A DNA stretch of 64,000 bases from Bradyrhizobium sp. sBnM-33 (lineage in GTDB: Bacteria; Pseudomonadota; Alphaproteobacteria; Rhizobiales; Xanthobacteraceae). Below the pieces are notes generated by a model. It searched no databases, was not told the origin of the DNA, and saw only the letters and a program-made list of their open reading frames with translations. Both the position numbers and the translations under genes were made by a program. Shown here piece by piece: positions 8,003 through 18,736 of the stretch (position 1 is its first letter; each line of letters opens with the position of its first letter). The stretch spans positions 3,410,001-3,474,000 of the forward strand of contig NZ_CP136624.1 in the NCBI RefSeq assembly GCF_032917945.1. Reading direction: 5' to 3'.

Positions 8003-8939
8003 AGGCAAGACTCTTCCGCTGTTGCTGAGGGCTGACAAGGCCGGGCAGCCGCTCGGCGCGGTGCTTCCCGTGCTGCGCGATACCATCGACCGGCATTTGA
8101 CTGATTGCGGGGGCATCGTGTTTCGCGACTTCTCGCTCGACGGTCCTGATGCCTTCCGGGCGTTCGCGGCCGACTTCGGTCATCCGCTGCTCACCTACGA
8201 GTTTGGATCGACGCCACGCTCGCAGGTTACCTCCGGCGTCTACACGTCCACGGAATACCCGCCGCACCAGCATATCCCGCTGCACAACGAGCAGGCCTAT
8301 ACGCGCGATTGGCCGATGAAGATCTGGTTCTACTGCATGCAGCCGGCGCAGGAGGGTGGCGAAACGCCGATCGCCGACAGCCGCGCCATCTATCGCGACA
8401 TGCCGCCGGACATTCGGGAGCGCTTCGCCGAGAAGGGCGTGATGTATGTGCGGAACTACGGCAACGGGCTCGACGTCGACTGGCAGCAGGTGTTCGGCAC
8501 GGAGTCCAAGGCGGAGGTCGAGGTCTACTGCGCCGGGCACGACATCGAATGCGAATGGAAGGAAGACGGCGAGCTTCGCACGCGCCAGATCTGTCAGGGG
8601 ACGGCGCGGCATCCGGTAACGGGAGAGTGGGTCTGGTTCAATCAGGCCCATTTGTTTCACGTCTCCAACCTCGAGCCGGAAGTGCGCGAGAGTCTGCTCG
8701 ACGTGGTCGGCGACGAGACTGAACTGCCGCGTAACGTCTTCTACGGCGACGGTTCGCCGATCGATGACGAGACGCTCGCCACCGTCCGCAATGTTCTCGA
8801 AACGCACAAGATCAGCTTTCCCTGGCAGGCCGGCGATGTCGTGATGCTTGACAATATGCTCACCGCGCATGCGCGCGCGCCGTTCAAGGGGCCCCGCAAG
8901 GTGATCGTTGCCATGGCGGAAGCGCATCGGCAGGGCTGA
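7971..8939 (+). CDS. SyrP/TauD-like Fe(II)/2-oxoglutarate dioxygenase, predicted aspartyl beta-hydroxylase
   Basis: A 322-residue TauD-superfamily non-heme iron oxygenase. The metal triad appears as H105-N-E107 in LHNEQAY and H300 in TAHARAPF, with an arginine-rich stretch after it for 2-oxoglutarate. The HxE form rather than HxD, and the motif HNEQAY, are characteristic of SyrP-type enzymes, which hydroxylate carrier-bound aspartate (or histidine) during NRPS synthesis. The first adenylation domain downstream has an aspartate pocket, so the expected product is beta-hydroxyaspartate, an iron-binding hydroxycarboxylate. The start ATG has GAGGAT upstream and lies inside the thioesterase gene. 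Function is inferred from family and context. Confidence 0.85.
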   Translation: MSAFSVQPLIEGKTLPLLLRADKAGQPLGAVLPVLRDTIDRHLTDCGGIVFRDFSLDGPDAFRAFAADFGHPLLTYEFGSTPRSQVTSGVYTSTEYPPHQHIPLHNEQAYTRDWPMKIWFYCMQPAQEGGETPIADSRAIYRDMPPDIRERFAEKGVMYVRNYGNGLDVDWQQVFGTESKAEVEVYCAGHDIECEWKEDGELRTRQICQGTARHPVTGEWVWFNQAHLFHVSNLEPEVRESLLDVVGDETELPRNVFYGDGSPIDDETLATVRNVLETHKISFPWQAGDVVMLDNMLTAHARAPFKGPRKVIVAMAEAHRQG

Positions 8940-8993
8940 TCGGCATTTTCGGGCGGCGGGAATAGTCGTCGCGCGCGGACTGGATTCGAACAG

Positions 8994-11900
8994 ATGTACA
9001 GAGACAACCTCGTCGAACGACTAAGGTGCCATGCCGCGTTACGCCCGGACGGGATCGCGTTGCGCTTCCTGGAGGGAGACAGCGTCGCCGAAGAGTTGAC
9101 GTTTGCCGGTCTCGACGCCCGGATTCGATCCGTCGCAGCCCGGCTGCAGCAGTTGGGCGGCGCGGGCGAGCGCGCGATTATCCTTCTGCCCAGCGGCCTC
9201 GACTATGCCGTGGCATTCTATGCCTGCCTGTATTCGGGCGTGATCGCCGTCCCGGCCTATCCGCCGGAAGGAGGCGCCGAGCGCTATGCAGGGCGTCTCA
9301 ACGGCATTCTGCGTGACGCGACGCCTCGCTTCGTACTGACCGAAACCACGCTGCTTGGTGCGGTGAAAGCGGCACTTCCCGAGCTGCCAAACGTAGAGAT
9401 CATCGCAGTAGATGCGATACCGGCGGAGTTTGCAGCGGAGTGGCGTGAGACGAGGCCGGAGGCAGATGCGGTTGCCTTCTTGCAGTACACATCGGGATCG
9501 ACCTCGCAGCCGAAAGGCGTCTGCGTCTCGCACGCTAACCTGACGGCCAATGAGAAGGCCATCGAGGCGGTGGCCCGAGGGGCGCTCGACGACGTCTTCG
9601 TGAGTTGGCTGCCGCTTTATCACGACATGGGACTGATCGGCGGGTTGTTGAATCCGCTGTTTACCGGCTTTACCGCCGTCCTGATGTCGCCACGGAATTT
9701 TCTCGAGCGGCCGCGACGCTGGCTTGAGGCCATCGATCGTCACGGCGGCACGATGAGTGGTGGACCTGATTTCGCCTTCGCGCTGTGTGCCGACCGCATT
9801 TCCGACGAAACGATCGACCGGCTCGACCTCAGCCGCTGGAAGTTCGCATTCTCCGGCTCGGAGTTTGTGCGCGAGACCACGCTGCGCAGGTTCGGGGAGC
9901 GGTTCGAGCGGGCGGGGTTCAATCGATGCGCGTTGACCGCCTGTTACGGTCTGGCCGAGGCGACGCTGCTGGTGACGGCCGGTGAGCTCACCACCGAGAC
10001 GGTCAGCCATACGCTCGATACGGCAGCGCTTGCGGCAGGGCGCGTCGCAACCGCCGACCAAGGCACTGATCTGGTGGCGTGCGGCCGGACGGTCGCCGAT
10101 CACGTCACGCGCATCATGCGCATTGATGGATCGGCTGCAGCACCGGCTGACGAAGTCGGCGAGATCTGGGTCGCCGGCCCCAGTGTCGCGCGACGATACT
10201 GGAATAATCCTGAGGCCACGCAAAAAGCCTTCGTCGAGCGTGACGGCGCGCGCTGGCTGCGTACCGGAGATCTCGGTTTCATTCAGGATGGTACGCTGAT
10301 CGTGACGGGCCGGCTCAAGGACCTGCTGATCGTTCGCGGGCAGAACGTATATCCGACTGACGTCGAGCAGGCGGTCGAGGCCGAGGTCGAATCCGTCCGC
10401 AGCGGACGGGTTGCCGCGTTTGCGGTCGAGATCGATGGACGGGAAAGCATCGGCGTCGCGGCAGAGTTCAGCCGCACCGTTCTCAAGCGCAGCGATCCCG
10501 AAGTTCTCGCCCACGCGATCGGCGAGGCCGTGCTTCGGCAGGTGCAGGAATATCCGGCCGTGATCGTCCTGCTGAATCCGCAAGCGATGCCGCTGACGAC
10601 GAGCGGAAAACTGCAGCGCTCCGCCTGCGCCGCCGGCTGGGCCAACAACACGCTCGACAGCTTTATGGTCTTTGAGCGAGGACGACGCCGCGACGGCGCG
10701 CTACTGACGGCGCCCGCGACCGACACCGATCGCGCGCTGGCACCGATCTGGTGCGAGGCGCTTGGCGTCCAGGCGGTGCATCGCGAGGATGATTTCTTCG
10801 TGCTGGGCGGAAACTCGATCACGGCCGGACAGATCGCCGCCGCTGTCCGTGAACGCTTCGGCGTCGAGTTGGAACTGCGCAGCTTTTTCGACGCGCCGAA
10901 GCTTGCAGCATTCGCGGATCATATCGAGGCCCTGCTGCGCGACGGCGTGAAGAGGGCACTTCCTCCGATCCAGCGGGCCGCGCTGGCCGACCGCGCCACC
11001 TTGTCCCATGCTCAGGAGCGGCTGTGGTTTCTCTGGAATCTGGACCCCGGCGGCACCGCCTATACGGTCGCGAGCACGATCCGGCTCAAGGGCAAGCTCG
11101 ACCATACGGCCTTGTCGCAGGCGATTGCGGAAATCGTTCAGCGTCATGAGGTGCTGCGCACAACGTTCGTCGCAACAGATGGTCGGGCAAGGCAGATTAT
11201 TCACAATGCCCTAAGCGTCGATATCAGGCACGAGGATCTCCGGGGGCGTTCCAAGGAGCATGCGGCGGAGGTCAGACGGTCCGAACTCGGCAAGCCGTTC
11301 GACCTTGTCAATGGGCCGCTATTGCGGGCGGTGCTGCTTCAGGTCGCAGATGATGCGCACGAACTGCTGCTGCTTGCCCACCACATCGTTGTCGATGGAT
11401 GGTCGCTCGATGTGATGCTCGAAGAGCTGGCGGGACTCTACCGCAACGGCATCGGGCACGACGCAGGCCGGCCGCCGGTGCCGATGATGCAGTATGCGGA
11501 CTTCGCCGTCTGGCAGCGAAACTGGCTCGCAGGTGGCGAGAGAGATCGGCAACTCGCCTATTGGCGCGCAAAGCTGGGTGATGCGCACCCGGTGCTGGCG
11601 CTGCAACATGACCGGCCGCGTCTGGCAACGCAAAGTCATGCCGGCGATACGATCGGCCTTGCCATCGACGGCGCGCTGGCCGCTCGATTGCGGGAGATCG
11701 CCGCAAAATATCGCGTGAGCGTTTTCATGTTGCTGCTCGGGGCATATCAGGCGCTGTTGTATCGCTATACGGGGCAGAGCGATTTGCGCATCGGCGTGCC
11801 GGTAGCGGGACGCCGTCACGCGCAGCTCGAGCGGCTGATTGGCTGCTTCGTCAACACGCTGGTGCTGCGTGCCGAGATTGCCGATGAAGCGACTTTCCCG

Positions 11901-14900
11901 AACCTGCTCCGGCAGGTCAAGGACGCGGTGATCGAGGCGCTGTCGCATCAGGATCTGCCGTTCGAAATGCTAGTCGACGGGCTGCGCCCTGAACGAAACG
12001 GTGGGCACAATCCGCTGTTCCAGGCCAAGTTCAATTACATGACAGCGCCGCGCGGGTTCGACGGCGTCGAAGGGCTCACCGCCGAGGTCGACATCATGGA
12101 CCTCGCGGGATCGCATTTCGATCTTGCGCTTGATGTCGTCGATGGCGTTGGCAGCATGAAGGCGACATTCAACTACGCCACCGACCTGTTCGATTCCCCG
12201 ACGATTGCGCGGCTGGCGGCGCAGTTCGGTTCGATGCTGCGCCAGATCGCCGAAGATGCGGAGCGGCGGATTTCGGACTTCGTCATCGACGATGCGAACC
12301 GGCAGGCGGTGCCGAGCGAGACAGCCGTATTCGGATTCACCGATGTCGTTGGTCTTCATCGCGCGTCAACGGCCGATCGCCAGGCCGCCGTCGCCATCCG
12401 ATGCGGCAGCGAGACGCTGACGTTCACCGAGCTGGAGCGGAAATCGAACCGAGTAGCTCACATGCTTGCAGGCAAGGGGGTGACGCGCGAGGTGCCGGTT
12501 GCGCTCTGGATCGAGCGCTCGCCGGCATTTGTCATCGCGCTGCTTGGTGTGCTGAAGGCGGGCGGCGCCTATGTGCCGCTTGATCCGAAGTGGCCGCTGG
12601 AGCGCATCAGCCGCATCCTGAAGGATGGCGGCATCGAAATCGTGCTGGCGGCGGGCGATAAGCTGGCCGAAGCGCGTGCACTCGATTGCGCTGTGCTCGA
12701 TGCGGAAGCCGAAGCTGCGCGCGAGGAAACATCAAGCGTGCCGCCCGACAATGTGATCCATCCGGCGCAGACCGCTTACGTCATCTATACCTCCGGATCG
12801 ACCGGAACGCCGAAGGGTGTCGCCGTTTCGCACGGCGCGTTGGCCAACTATGTGCAGGCCCTGCTGCAGCGCCTGCAGCCGCAGCATTTGGCGAGCATGG
12901 CGATGGTCTCGACCGTGGCGGCGGATCTCGGCCACACCGTCCTGTTTGGCGCGCTCGCCTCCGGCGCGACGCTGCATCTGCTGCCGCCCGAAGTGGTGTT
13001 CGATGCGGATGCGTTCGCGAAAGCCATGCGGGACGGCGAAGTCGGTATTCTCAAGATCGTGCCCAGCCATCTGCGCGGGCTGCTCAAGGCGTCACGCTCG
13101 GCCGATCTCCTGCCCAGCGATGCGCTGATCCTCGGTGGCGAGGCCAGCGATCCCGCGCTGTTGAACGAGATCCGGCAGTTGCGGCCGCAATGCCGAATTC
13201 TGAATCACTACGGACCGACGGAAACGACAATCGGCGCAGTCACGCATGAATGTGGGCCAGCAGGCGAGACAGGCGCGATTCCCATTGGCCTGCCGATCGC
13301 CAATCTGCGTGCCCATGTTCTGGATGATGCGCTCAACGAGGTTCCGATCGGCGTATCCGGCGAACTCTACATTGGAGGCGCCGGCGTCGCGCGGGGCTAT
13401 CTTGGCGAGGCCGGCTTGACCGCCGAGCGCTTCGTGCCGGACCCGTTTGGGCCGGCCGGAGAGCGGTTGTACCGGACCGGCGATCGCGTTCGCTGCGATC
13501 GAGCCGGCCGGCTGATATTCGTCGGCCGTGGCGATGATCAGATCAAGCTACGCGGCTATCGCATCGAGCTAGGCGAGGTCGGGCGCGCGATCAAGGCGCT
13601 GCAGGGGATCGATGACGCGGTGGTTATCGCGCGCGCCTTCGGCGACAGCGCCGAACGCCAGGAGCTCGTTGCGTACTGCGTGCCCGCGATGGGCGTCACG
13701 CCGAAGCCGGATGCAATCAAGCAGCAATTGGCGGCGGTGGTGCCGGAATACATGTTGCCGTCGCATACTATTATTCTGCAGCGCCTGCCGCTGACGCCAA
13801 ACGGCAAGGTCGACCGCAAGGCGCTACCGGATCCGGCTGCAGATGTCGTTGCCACGAACTATTCCGTGCCGCTTGGAGAAACCGAGGAACAGATTGCGGC
13901 GGTGTGGCGCGAGGTGCTCGGTCGCGAACGCATCGGCCGCAATGACAATTTCTTCGAGCTTGGCGGCGATTCCATTCTCAGCCTGCAGATTATTGCACGC
14001 CTGCGCAAGCGCGGCATTCGCCTGACGCCGAAGCAGGTCTTCGGCCAACAGACCGTGGCCGGATTAGCAGCCGTCGCCGCCGTCGCGACGGCACCTGCGG
14101 CAAGGAAGGAGCGTTCGGCCGCAAAGGCATCGACCAATGCGGCCACCGGCATGCGTCATTTGCTGCCAATTCTGACCCGCTTTTTCGGCGAAGACATCGG
14201 CAACCGGAACCATTGGAACCAGTCAGTGCTGCTGGTGCCGCAAGCGCGGATGGACTGGGAGACACTGCGGCGTGCGCTCATGGCAATCGTCGATCACCAC
14301 GATGCGTTGCGCCTGCAGTTCAAGCAAGTTGACGGCGCCTGGCAGGCAGAGCAGGGCGCTCCGTCGGAATTGCTGTGGATTCGTACCGATGTCGAAGATG
14401 CGACAGAGGTCACCGCGATTGCATCGGCCGCGCAGGAAAGCCTGTCGCTGTCCTCGGGCCCCTTGCTGCGTGCGGTTGCGATGGATCTTGCGGACAGCAG
14501 CCAGCGGCTGCTGATCGTGATCCACCATTTGGTTGTCGACGGCGTATCCTGGCGTGTCCTGCTCGAAGACCTGGCTTCAGCTTACGACCAATTGAAGCAA
14601 GGCGCCGTCGTGACGCTGCCGCCGAAGAGCGAGTCCTATGCGTCCTGGGGCGAGCGGTTGCATTCCTACGGGACGACCAGGGAGCTTGCTGACGAACTGC
14701 CGTTCTGGCTCGGTTGTGCGGCGGGTCCAAGCCTGCCATGCGACGATGATCATGGCGGCATCGATCGCGTCGGTGACGGCGAAGAGGTGTCACTGGTGTT
14801 CGATACCGAAGTGACGTCGAGGCTGCTGCAGGAGGCGTCCTCCGCCTATCGGACGCAGGTCAACGATCTGATGCTGGCGAGTCTGGCGCGTGCCGTGTCG

Positions 14901-17900
14901 CGCTGGAGCCAGCGCGACGGTGTCACGGTCGAGCTCGAGGGCCATGGCCGCGAGGACATCTTTCCCGGAGCGGATATTTCCCGCACGGTCGGGTGGTTCA
15001 CGACGGCCTTCCCGGTGCGACTCCCCGGCGGGTCGGGCGACGACGCCTCCCTGATCAAGACCGTCAAGGAAAGGCTTCGCGCGATTCCGAACCGCGGGCT
15101 TGGCTACGGCGTGTTGCGCTATCTCGGTTCCGAGGACCAGCGCAGCGCGCTGGCGCGACTGGCGGAGCCGCAGGTCGTCTTCAACTATCTCGGCCGCTTC
15201 GACGGCAACGTGGGGGCTTCCTCGCTCTTCGGATTCGCGCCCGAGAACGCAGCTGCGTCGCGCAGCGCCACCGCTCCGTTGCGGGGATGGCTGAACATCA
15301 CCGGGTTGGTGCGCGAGGGACGTTTGCATTTGTCCTTCGGATATGGACGCAAGCGCTACCGGCGAGAGACGGTCGAGCGGCTGGCGAAGCTTTACGAAGC
15401 GGCGCTGCGCGAACTGGTGGCGCATTGCTGCGGCGGCGCGTTTGGTCTCACGCCTTCGGACGTCGCTTTGTCCGGGCTCGATCAGGCCGATCTCGATCGG
15501 TTGGCGACGACTTTTGATCTCCGCAGCATCGAGGACATCTATCCGCTGTCGCCGATGCAGCAGGGCATGCTGTTCCACGCGGTTCGGGATGGCGACAATG
15601 ATGCTTATGTGAATCAGGTCGGGCTTGAGCTATTCGGCTTCGATGCCGACAGGCTTCGAGCCGCGTGGCAAGCGGTGAGCGACCGGCACGCCGCCTTGCG
15701 GACCGGCTTTGTCTGGCAGCCCTTGTCAGGCGCGGCCCAGCAGGTCGTGCACCGTCATGTGAGGGTACCGTTCGTCGAAGAGGATTGGCGCAGCCGGACG
15801 GCAGCGCTGGAACGCAACGGCGGACGAGCTGAATTGGATGCCGCGCTGGCGGACGCGTCGCGGCGCGAGCGCGAGAACGGCTTCGACGTCTCTCAGTCGC
15901 CGTTGCAGCGGGTGCGGTTGATCCGGCTCGACGACAAGCGTCACTGGCTGATCTGGACCCATCATCACATCTTTGTCGACGGCTGGAGCTCGGCGCGGCT
16001 GGTGGCGGAGGTGCTGCAGCATGTGAGCGGCGGCACACTGCCAGCTGTACAGGGCAGCTATCGCGACTACATTGCCTGGCTGCAGGGCCGCGATCACGCA
16101 GGCGCCGAAAAATTCTGGCGCGACGCTTTGGCAGGGCTCGAAGCGCCGATCCTGCTGGCGAATGCGCCGGTTACGAATAATGCATCGGGGGAGGGACACG
16201 CCAGCATTGCGCTTTCCGCGAATCCGGAGCTGACCGAACGCATGAAGGCATTTGCGAAGCGCGAGCGGGTGACGCTCAATACGCTCGTTCAGGCCGCGTG
16301 GGCGCAGTTGTTGCGGCGGCATTCGGGGCAGGCCGCCGTCTGTTTCGGGGTGACCGTGTCGGGCCGTCCGGCAGACCTGCCGGGCTCCGAGGAGATGGTG
16401 GGCCTCTTCATCAATACGCTGCCGATTGTCGACGCGCCGAGCCCGCAAGTGCGAGTCAGTGAGTGGCTGCGTCAGTTGCAGGAGCAGAACCTGGCCTTGC
16501 GCGAGCATGGCTGGACGCCGCTCTACGAAATCCAGCGCCTTGCCGGCCAGGCCGGGCGGGCGCTGTTCGACAGCATTCTGGTGTTCGAAAACTATCCGAT
16601 CGATGAGGCGCTGCGGCGGACGGGGGAGAGCGGCCCGCGCCTGGGATGGGTGCAACATGTGACGCCGACAAATTATGCGCTGGCGGTTGCCGTATTCGCC
16701 GGAAGCGAACGGCTCGATCTCGAGTTCAACTACGACCGCGCCCGCTTTGACGAGGGTGCCGTCCGGCGCCTTCGTGACATCCTGCACGGATTGCTGGAGC
16801 GGATCGCCGCCAATGCGGAGCGACCGATCGGCGATCTCGGATTATCCGCCGGTGACGAGGCTCGGCGGATCCTGGAATGGAGCGGCGCCGGTCGCTTGGC
16901 GACAGGCGCTTCATATGTCGGCGTCGTCGCGCATATCGAGGCGCAAGCCGCGCGGGCGCCTTCTGCCCTTGCGATTGTGTGGGGCGACCAGCGCCTGAGC
17001 TATGGCGAGTTGAATGCCCGGGCCAACCAGCTTGCGGGGCGGCTCCGTCACTTCGACGCCGGTCCGGATCGCCTGATCGGCATCGCCTTGGCGCGCAGCC
17101 CTGAAATGATGGTCGCGCTGCTGGCTGTTCTGAAAGCAGGCGGCGCCTATCTTCCGCTCGATCCGAATTACCCGGCCGAGCGGCTCGCCTACATGCTGCG
17201 CGACAGCGCGGCGACACTGGTATTGACGCAAAGCGCGCTGCTCGAACCTCTCGCGCCGGTGCTGCGCGAGACCGGCGTCGAGGCCTGGTGCATCGATGAG
17301 CCGCAGCGGCCCGTCGGCGACGATGCAGCCAATCTGAATTTCGAGATCCATCCGGATAGCCTGGCGTATGTGATCTACACGTCGGGTTCGACCGGGATCC
17401 CGAAGGGCGTGGCTGTAACGCACGGGCCGCTGGCCATGCATTGCGAGGCGATCGGTCGGCTGTACCGCATGACGTCGCGCGACCGGGAATTCCAGTCGGC
17501 ATCGATCAGTTTCGACATTGCCCACGAGCGCTGGCTGGTGCCGCTGATGACGGGCGGCTCGCTCGTGCTGCCGTCCAGGCCAGGCCTGCTGATCGACGAC
17601 CTCGTCGATGAGATTGCGAGAAACTCGGTCTCGACGATCTTTCTGCCGCCAGCGTATGCGGATCAATTGAGTGCAGCGTTGCGGCAGAGTGGGCGCCGGC
17701 TTGCGATCAGGGCGTGCATTGTCGGCGGCGAGGCCTGGTCGGATAGCGGAATCAAGGCGCTCCGCCAGGCCGCCGACATAGACCTTCTGGTCAACGCCTA
17801 CGGCCCGACCGAAACGGTGATCGCGCCGACAGCGTGGCTCGTCGACGACGCCGCATTGACGCCGGGCCAGCCGGCGCCGATCGGACGGCCCGTTGGTATC

Positions 17901-18734
17901 AGGTCCGCCTACATTCTCGACGCCGATCTCAACGTCGCACCCGTCGGTGTCACCGGCGAGCTGTTCATCGGCGGTGTTGGGCTGGCGCGAGGCTATCTGA
18001 ACCGGGGTGCGCTGACGGCGGAACGGTTTGTCCCGGATCCGTTCGACGGGTGCGGCGCGCGTCTCTACCGGACCGGCGATCTTGTGCGGTGGCGGGCGGA
18101 CGGCGTGATCGAGTATGTCGGCCGCGCGGACCAGCAGGTGAAGATCCGCGGCTTCCGTATCGAACTGGGAGAGATCGAGGCGCGCCTGCTCGAGCAGCGC
18201 GGCGTGCGCGCCGCCGCCGTGGTGGCACACGAGAGCAGGACCGGGCGTCAATTGATCGCCTATGCGAGCGGCGAGCCGACGCTTGATGGCCGCGCCTTGC
18301 GCGATGCGCTGTCGGCCACTCTGCCTGATTACATGGTGCCGTCGACGATCATGGTGCTCGAGCAATTGCCGCTGACCCCCAATGGCAAGATCGACCGTCG
18401 GGCTTTGCCGTCGCCGCACGAGGATGCTCAGGCCCGCCGCTTCTATGAAGCGCCCGAGGACGAAATCGAGATCGCGCTGGCGAAGATCTGGGCCGAACTG
18501 CTCGGTGTCAGCCAGGTCGGACGTAACGATCACTTCTTCGAGCTCGGAGGACACTCACTGCTGGCGGTGCGGGTGCTCAGCCGCGTGTCGCAGGAGATCG
18601 GCGTGTCGATCCCGGTTTCAGATCTGTTCATTCATCCCGACCTCGCGTCATTCGCGCGCGTCGTGTCGATCAGGCTGATCGAGCAGGCGTTCCATGCAGA
18701 TGAACTCCAGGATCTGATCGCGGCGGGGCAGTGA
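8994..18734 (+). CDS. NRPS 1: FAAL-ACP-C-A(Asp)-PCP-E-C-A-PCP
   Basis: A 3246-residue starter synthetase. Residues 1-560 are a fatty acyl-AMP ligase (YTSGSTSQPKG near 165, PLTTSGKLQR near 533). A carrier domain follows with serine 608 (LGGNS). The first C domain (655-1100) has HHIVVDG at 796-802 and probably joins the fatty acid to residue 1. A1 (about 1110-1620) has an aspartate-type pocket: D1311, L1312, T, K1354, I, G, H1405, I, G, in line with the published Asp code DLTKVGHIGK. Carrier S1660 and an epimerisation domain (1720-2160, HHLVVDGVSW at 1844) follow. C2 (2180-2610) is of the type that accepts D-residues. A2 (2640-3140, D2841 in FDIAHER) reads roughly DIEFIGAIA(K), which I cannot assign. 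The last carrier serine is 3188. There is no terminal release domain, so the chain passes to NRPS 2. Confidence 0.95.
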   Translation: MYRDNLVERLRCHAALRPDGIALRFLEGDSVAEELTFAGLDARIRSVAARLQQLGGAGERAIILLPSGLDYAVAFYACLYSGVIAVPAYPPEGGAERYAGRLNGILRDATPRFVLTETTLLGAVKAALPELPNVEIIAVDAIPAEFAAEWRETRPEADAVAFLQYTSGSTSQPKGVCVSHANLTANEKAIEAVARGALDDVFVSWLPLYHDMGLIGGLLNPLFTGFTAVLMSPRNFLERPRRWLEAIDRHGGTMSGGPDFAFALCADRISDETIDRLDLSRWKFAFSGSEFVRETTLRRFGERFERAGFNRCALTACYGLAEATLLVTAGELTTETVSHTLDTAALAAGRVATADQGTDLVACGRTVADHVTRIMRIDGSAAAPADEVGEIWVAGPSVARRYWNNPEATQKAFVERDGARWLRTGDLGFIQDGTLIVTGRLKDLLIVRGQNVYPTDVEQAVEAEVESVRSGRVAAFAVEIDGRESIGVAAEFSRTVLKRSDPEVLAHAIGEAVLRQVQEYPAVIVLLNPQAMPLTTSGKLQRSACAAGWANNTLDSFMVFERGRRRDGALLTAPATDTDRALAPIWCEALGVQAVHREDDFFVLGGNSITAGQIAAAVRERFGVELELRSFFDAPKLAAFADHIEALLRDGVKRALPPIQRAALADRATLSHAQERLWFLWNLDPGGTAYTVASTIRLKGKLDHTALSQAIAEIVQRHEVLRTTFVATDGRARQIIHNALSVDIRHEDLRGRSKEHAAEVRRSELGKPFDLVNGPLLRAVLLQVADDAHELLLLAHHIVVDGWSLDVMLEELAGLYRNGIGHDAGRPPVPMMQYADFAVWQRNWLAGGERDRQLAYWRAKLGDAHPVLALQHDRPRLATQSHAGDTIGLAIDGALAARLREIAAKYRVSVFMLLLGAYQALLYRYTGQSDLRIGVPVAGRRHAQLERLIGCFVNTLVLRAEIADEATFPNLLRQVKDAVIEALSHQDLPFEMLVDGLRPERNGGHNPLFQAKFNYMTAPRGFDGVEGLTAEVDIMDLAGSHFDLALDVVDGVGSMKATFNYATDLFDSPTIARLAAQFGSMLRQIAEDAERRISDFVIDDANRQAVPSETAVFGFTDVVGLHRASTADRQAAVAIRCGSETLTFTELERKSNRVAHMLAGKGVTREVPVALWIERSPAFVIALLGVLKAGGAYVPLDPKWPLERISRILKDGGIEIVLAAGDKLAEARALDCAVLDAEAEAAREETSSVPPDNVIHPAQTAYVIYTSGSTGTPKGVAVSHGALANYVQALLQRLQPQHLASMAMVSTVAADLGHTVLFGALASGATLHLLPPEVVFDADAFAKAMRDGEVGILKIVPSHLRGLLKASRSADLLPSDALILGGEASDPALLNEIRQLRPQCRILNHYGPTETTIGAVTHECGPAGETGAIPIGLPIANLRAHVLDDALNEVPIGVSGELYIGGAGVARGYLGEAGLTAERFVPDPFGPAGERLYRTGDRVRCDRAGRLIFVGRGDDQIKLRGYRIELGEVGRAIKALQGIDDAVVIARAFGDSAERQELVAYCVPAMGVTPKPDAIKQQLAAVVPEYMLPSHTIILQRLPLTPNGKVDRKALPDPAADVVATNYSVPLGETEEQIAAVWREVLGRERIGRNDNFFELGGDSILSLQIIARLRKRGIRLTPKQVFGQQTVAGLAAVAAVATAPAARKERSAAKASTNAATGMRHLLPILTRFFGEDIGNRNHWNQSVLLVPQARMDWETLRRALMAIVDHHDALRLQFKQVDGAWQAEQGAPSELLWIRTDVEDATEVTAIASAAQESLSLSSGPLLRAVAMDLADSSQRLLIVIHHLVVDGVSWRVLLEDLASAYDQLKQGAVVTLPPKSESYASWGERLHSYGTTRELADELPFWLGCAAGPSLPCDDDHGGIDRVGDGEEVSLVFDTEVTSRLLQEASSAYRTQVNDLMLASLARAVSRWSQRDGVTVELEGHGREDIFPGADISRTVGWFTTAFPVRLPGGSGDDASLIKTVKERLRAIPNRGLGYGVLRYLGSEDQRSALARLAEPQVVFNYLGRFDGNVGASSLFGFAPENAAASRSATAPLRGWLNITGLVREGRLHLSFGYGRKRYRRETVERLAKLYEAALRELVAHCCGGAFGLTPSDVALSGLDQADLDRLATTFDLRSIEDIYPLSPMQQGMLFHAVRDGDNDAYVNQVGLELFGFDADRLRAAWQAVSDRHAALRTGFVWQPLSGAAQQVVHRHVRVPFVEEDWRSRTAALERNGGRAELDAALADASRRERENGFDVSQSPLQRVRLIRLDDKRHWLIWTHHHIFVDGWSSARLVAEVLQHVSGGTLPAVQGSYRDYIAWLQGRDHAGAEKFWRDALAGLEAPILLANAPVTNNASGEGHASIALSANPELTERMKAFAKRERVTLNTLVQAAWAQLLRRHSGQAAVCFGVTVSGRPADLPGSEEMVGLFINTLPIVDAPSPQVRVSEWLRQLQEQNLALREHGWTPLYEIQRLAGQAGRALFDSILVFENYPIDEALRRTGESGPRLGWVQHVTPTNYALAVAVFAGSERLDLEFNYDRARFDEGAVRRLRDILHGLLERIAANAERPIGDLGLSAGDEARRILEWSGAGRLATGASYVGVVAHIEAQAARAPSALAIVWGDQRLSYGELNARANQLAGRLRHFDAGPDRLIGIALARSPEMMVALLAVLKAGGAYLPLDPNYPAERLAYMLRDSAATLVLTQSALLEPLAPVLRETGVEAWCIDEPQRPVGDDAANLNFEIHPDSLAYVIYTSGSTGIPKGVAVTHGPLAMHCEAIGRLYRMTSRDREFQSASISFDIAHERWLVPLMTGGSLVLPSRPGLLIDDLVDEIARNSVSTIFLPPAYADQLSAALRQSGRRLAIRACIVGGEAWSDSGIKALRQAADIDLLVNAYGPTETVIAPTAWLVDDAALTPGQPAPIGRPVGIRSAYILDADLNVAPVGVTGELFIGGVGLARGYLNRGALTAERFVPDPFDGCGARLYRTGDLVRWRADGVIEYVGRADQQVKIRGFRIELGEIEARLLEQRGVRAAAVVAHESRTGRQLIAYASGEPTLDGRALRDALSATLPDYMVPSTIMVLEQLPLTPNGKIDRRALPSPHEDAQARRFYEAPEDEIEIALAKIWAELLGVSQVGRNDHFFELGGHSLLAVRVLSRVSQEIGVSIPVSDLFIHPDLASFARVVSIRLIEQAFHADELQDLIAAGQ

Positions 18735-18736
18735 AT

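Noticed and set aside
16911..18554. Long antisense frame of 547 codons inside NRPS 1
   Set aside because: Same explanation: it mirrors an adenylation domain and carries no recognisable motif.
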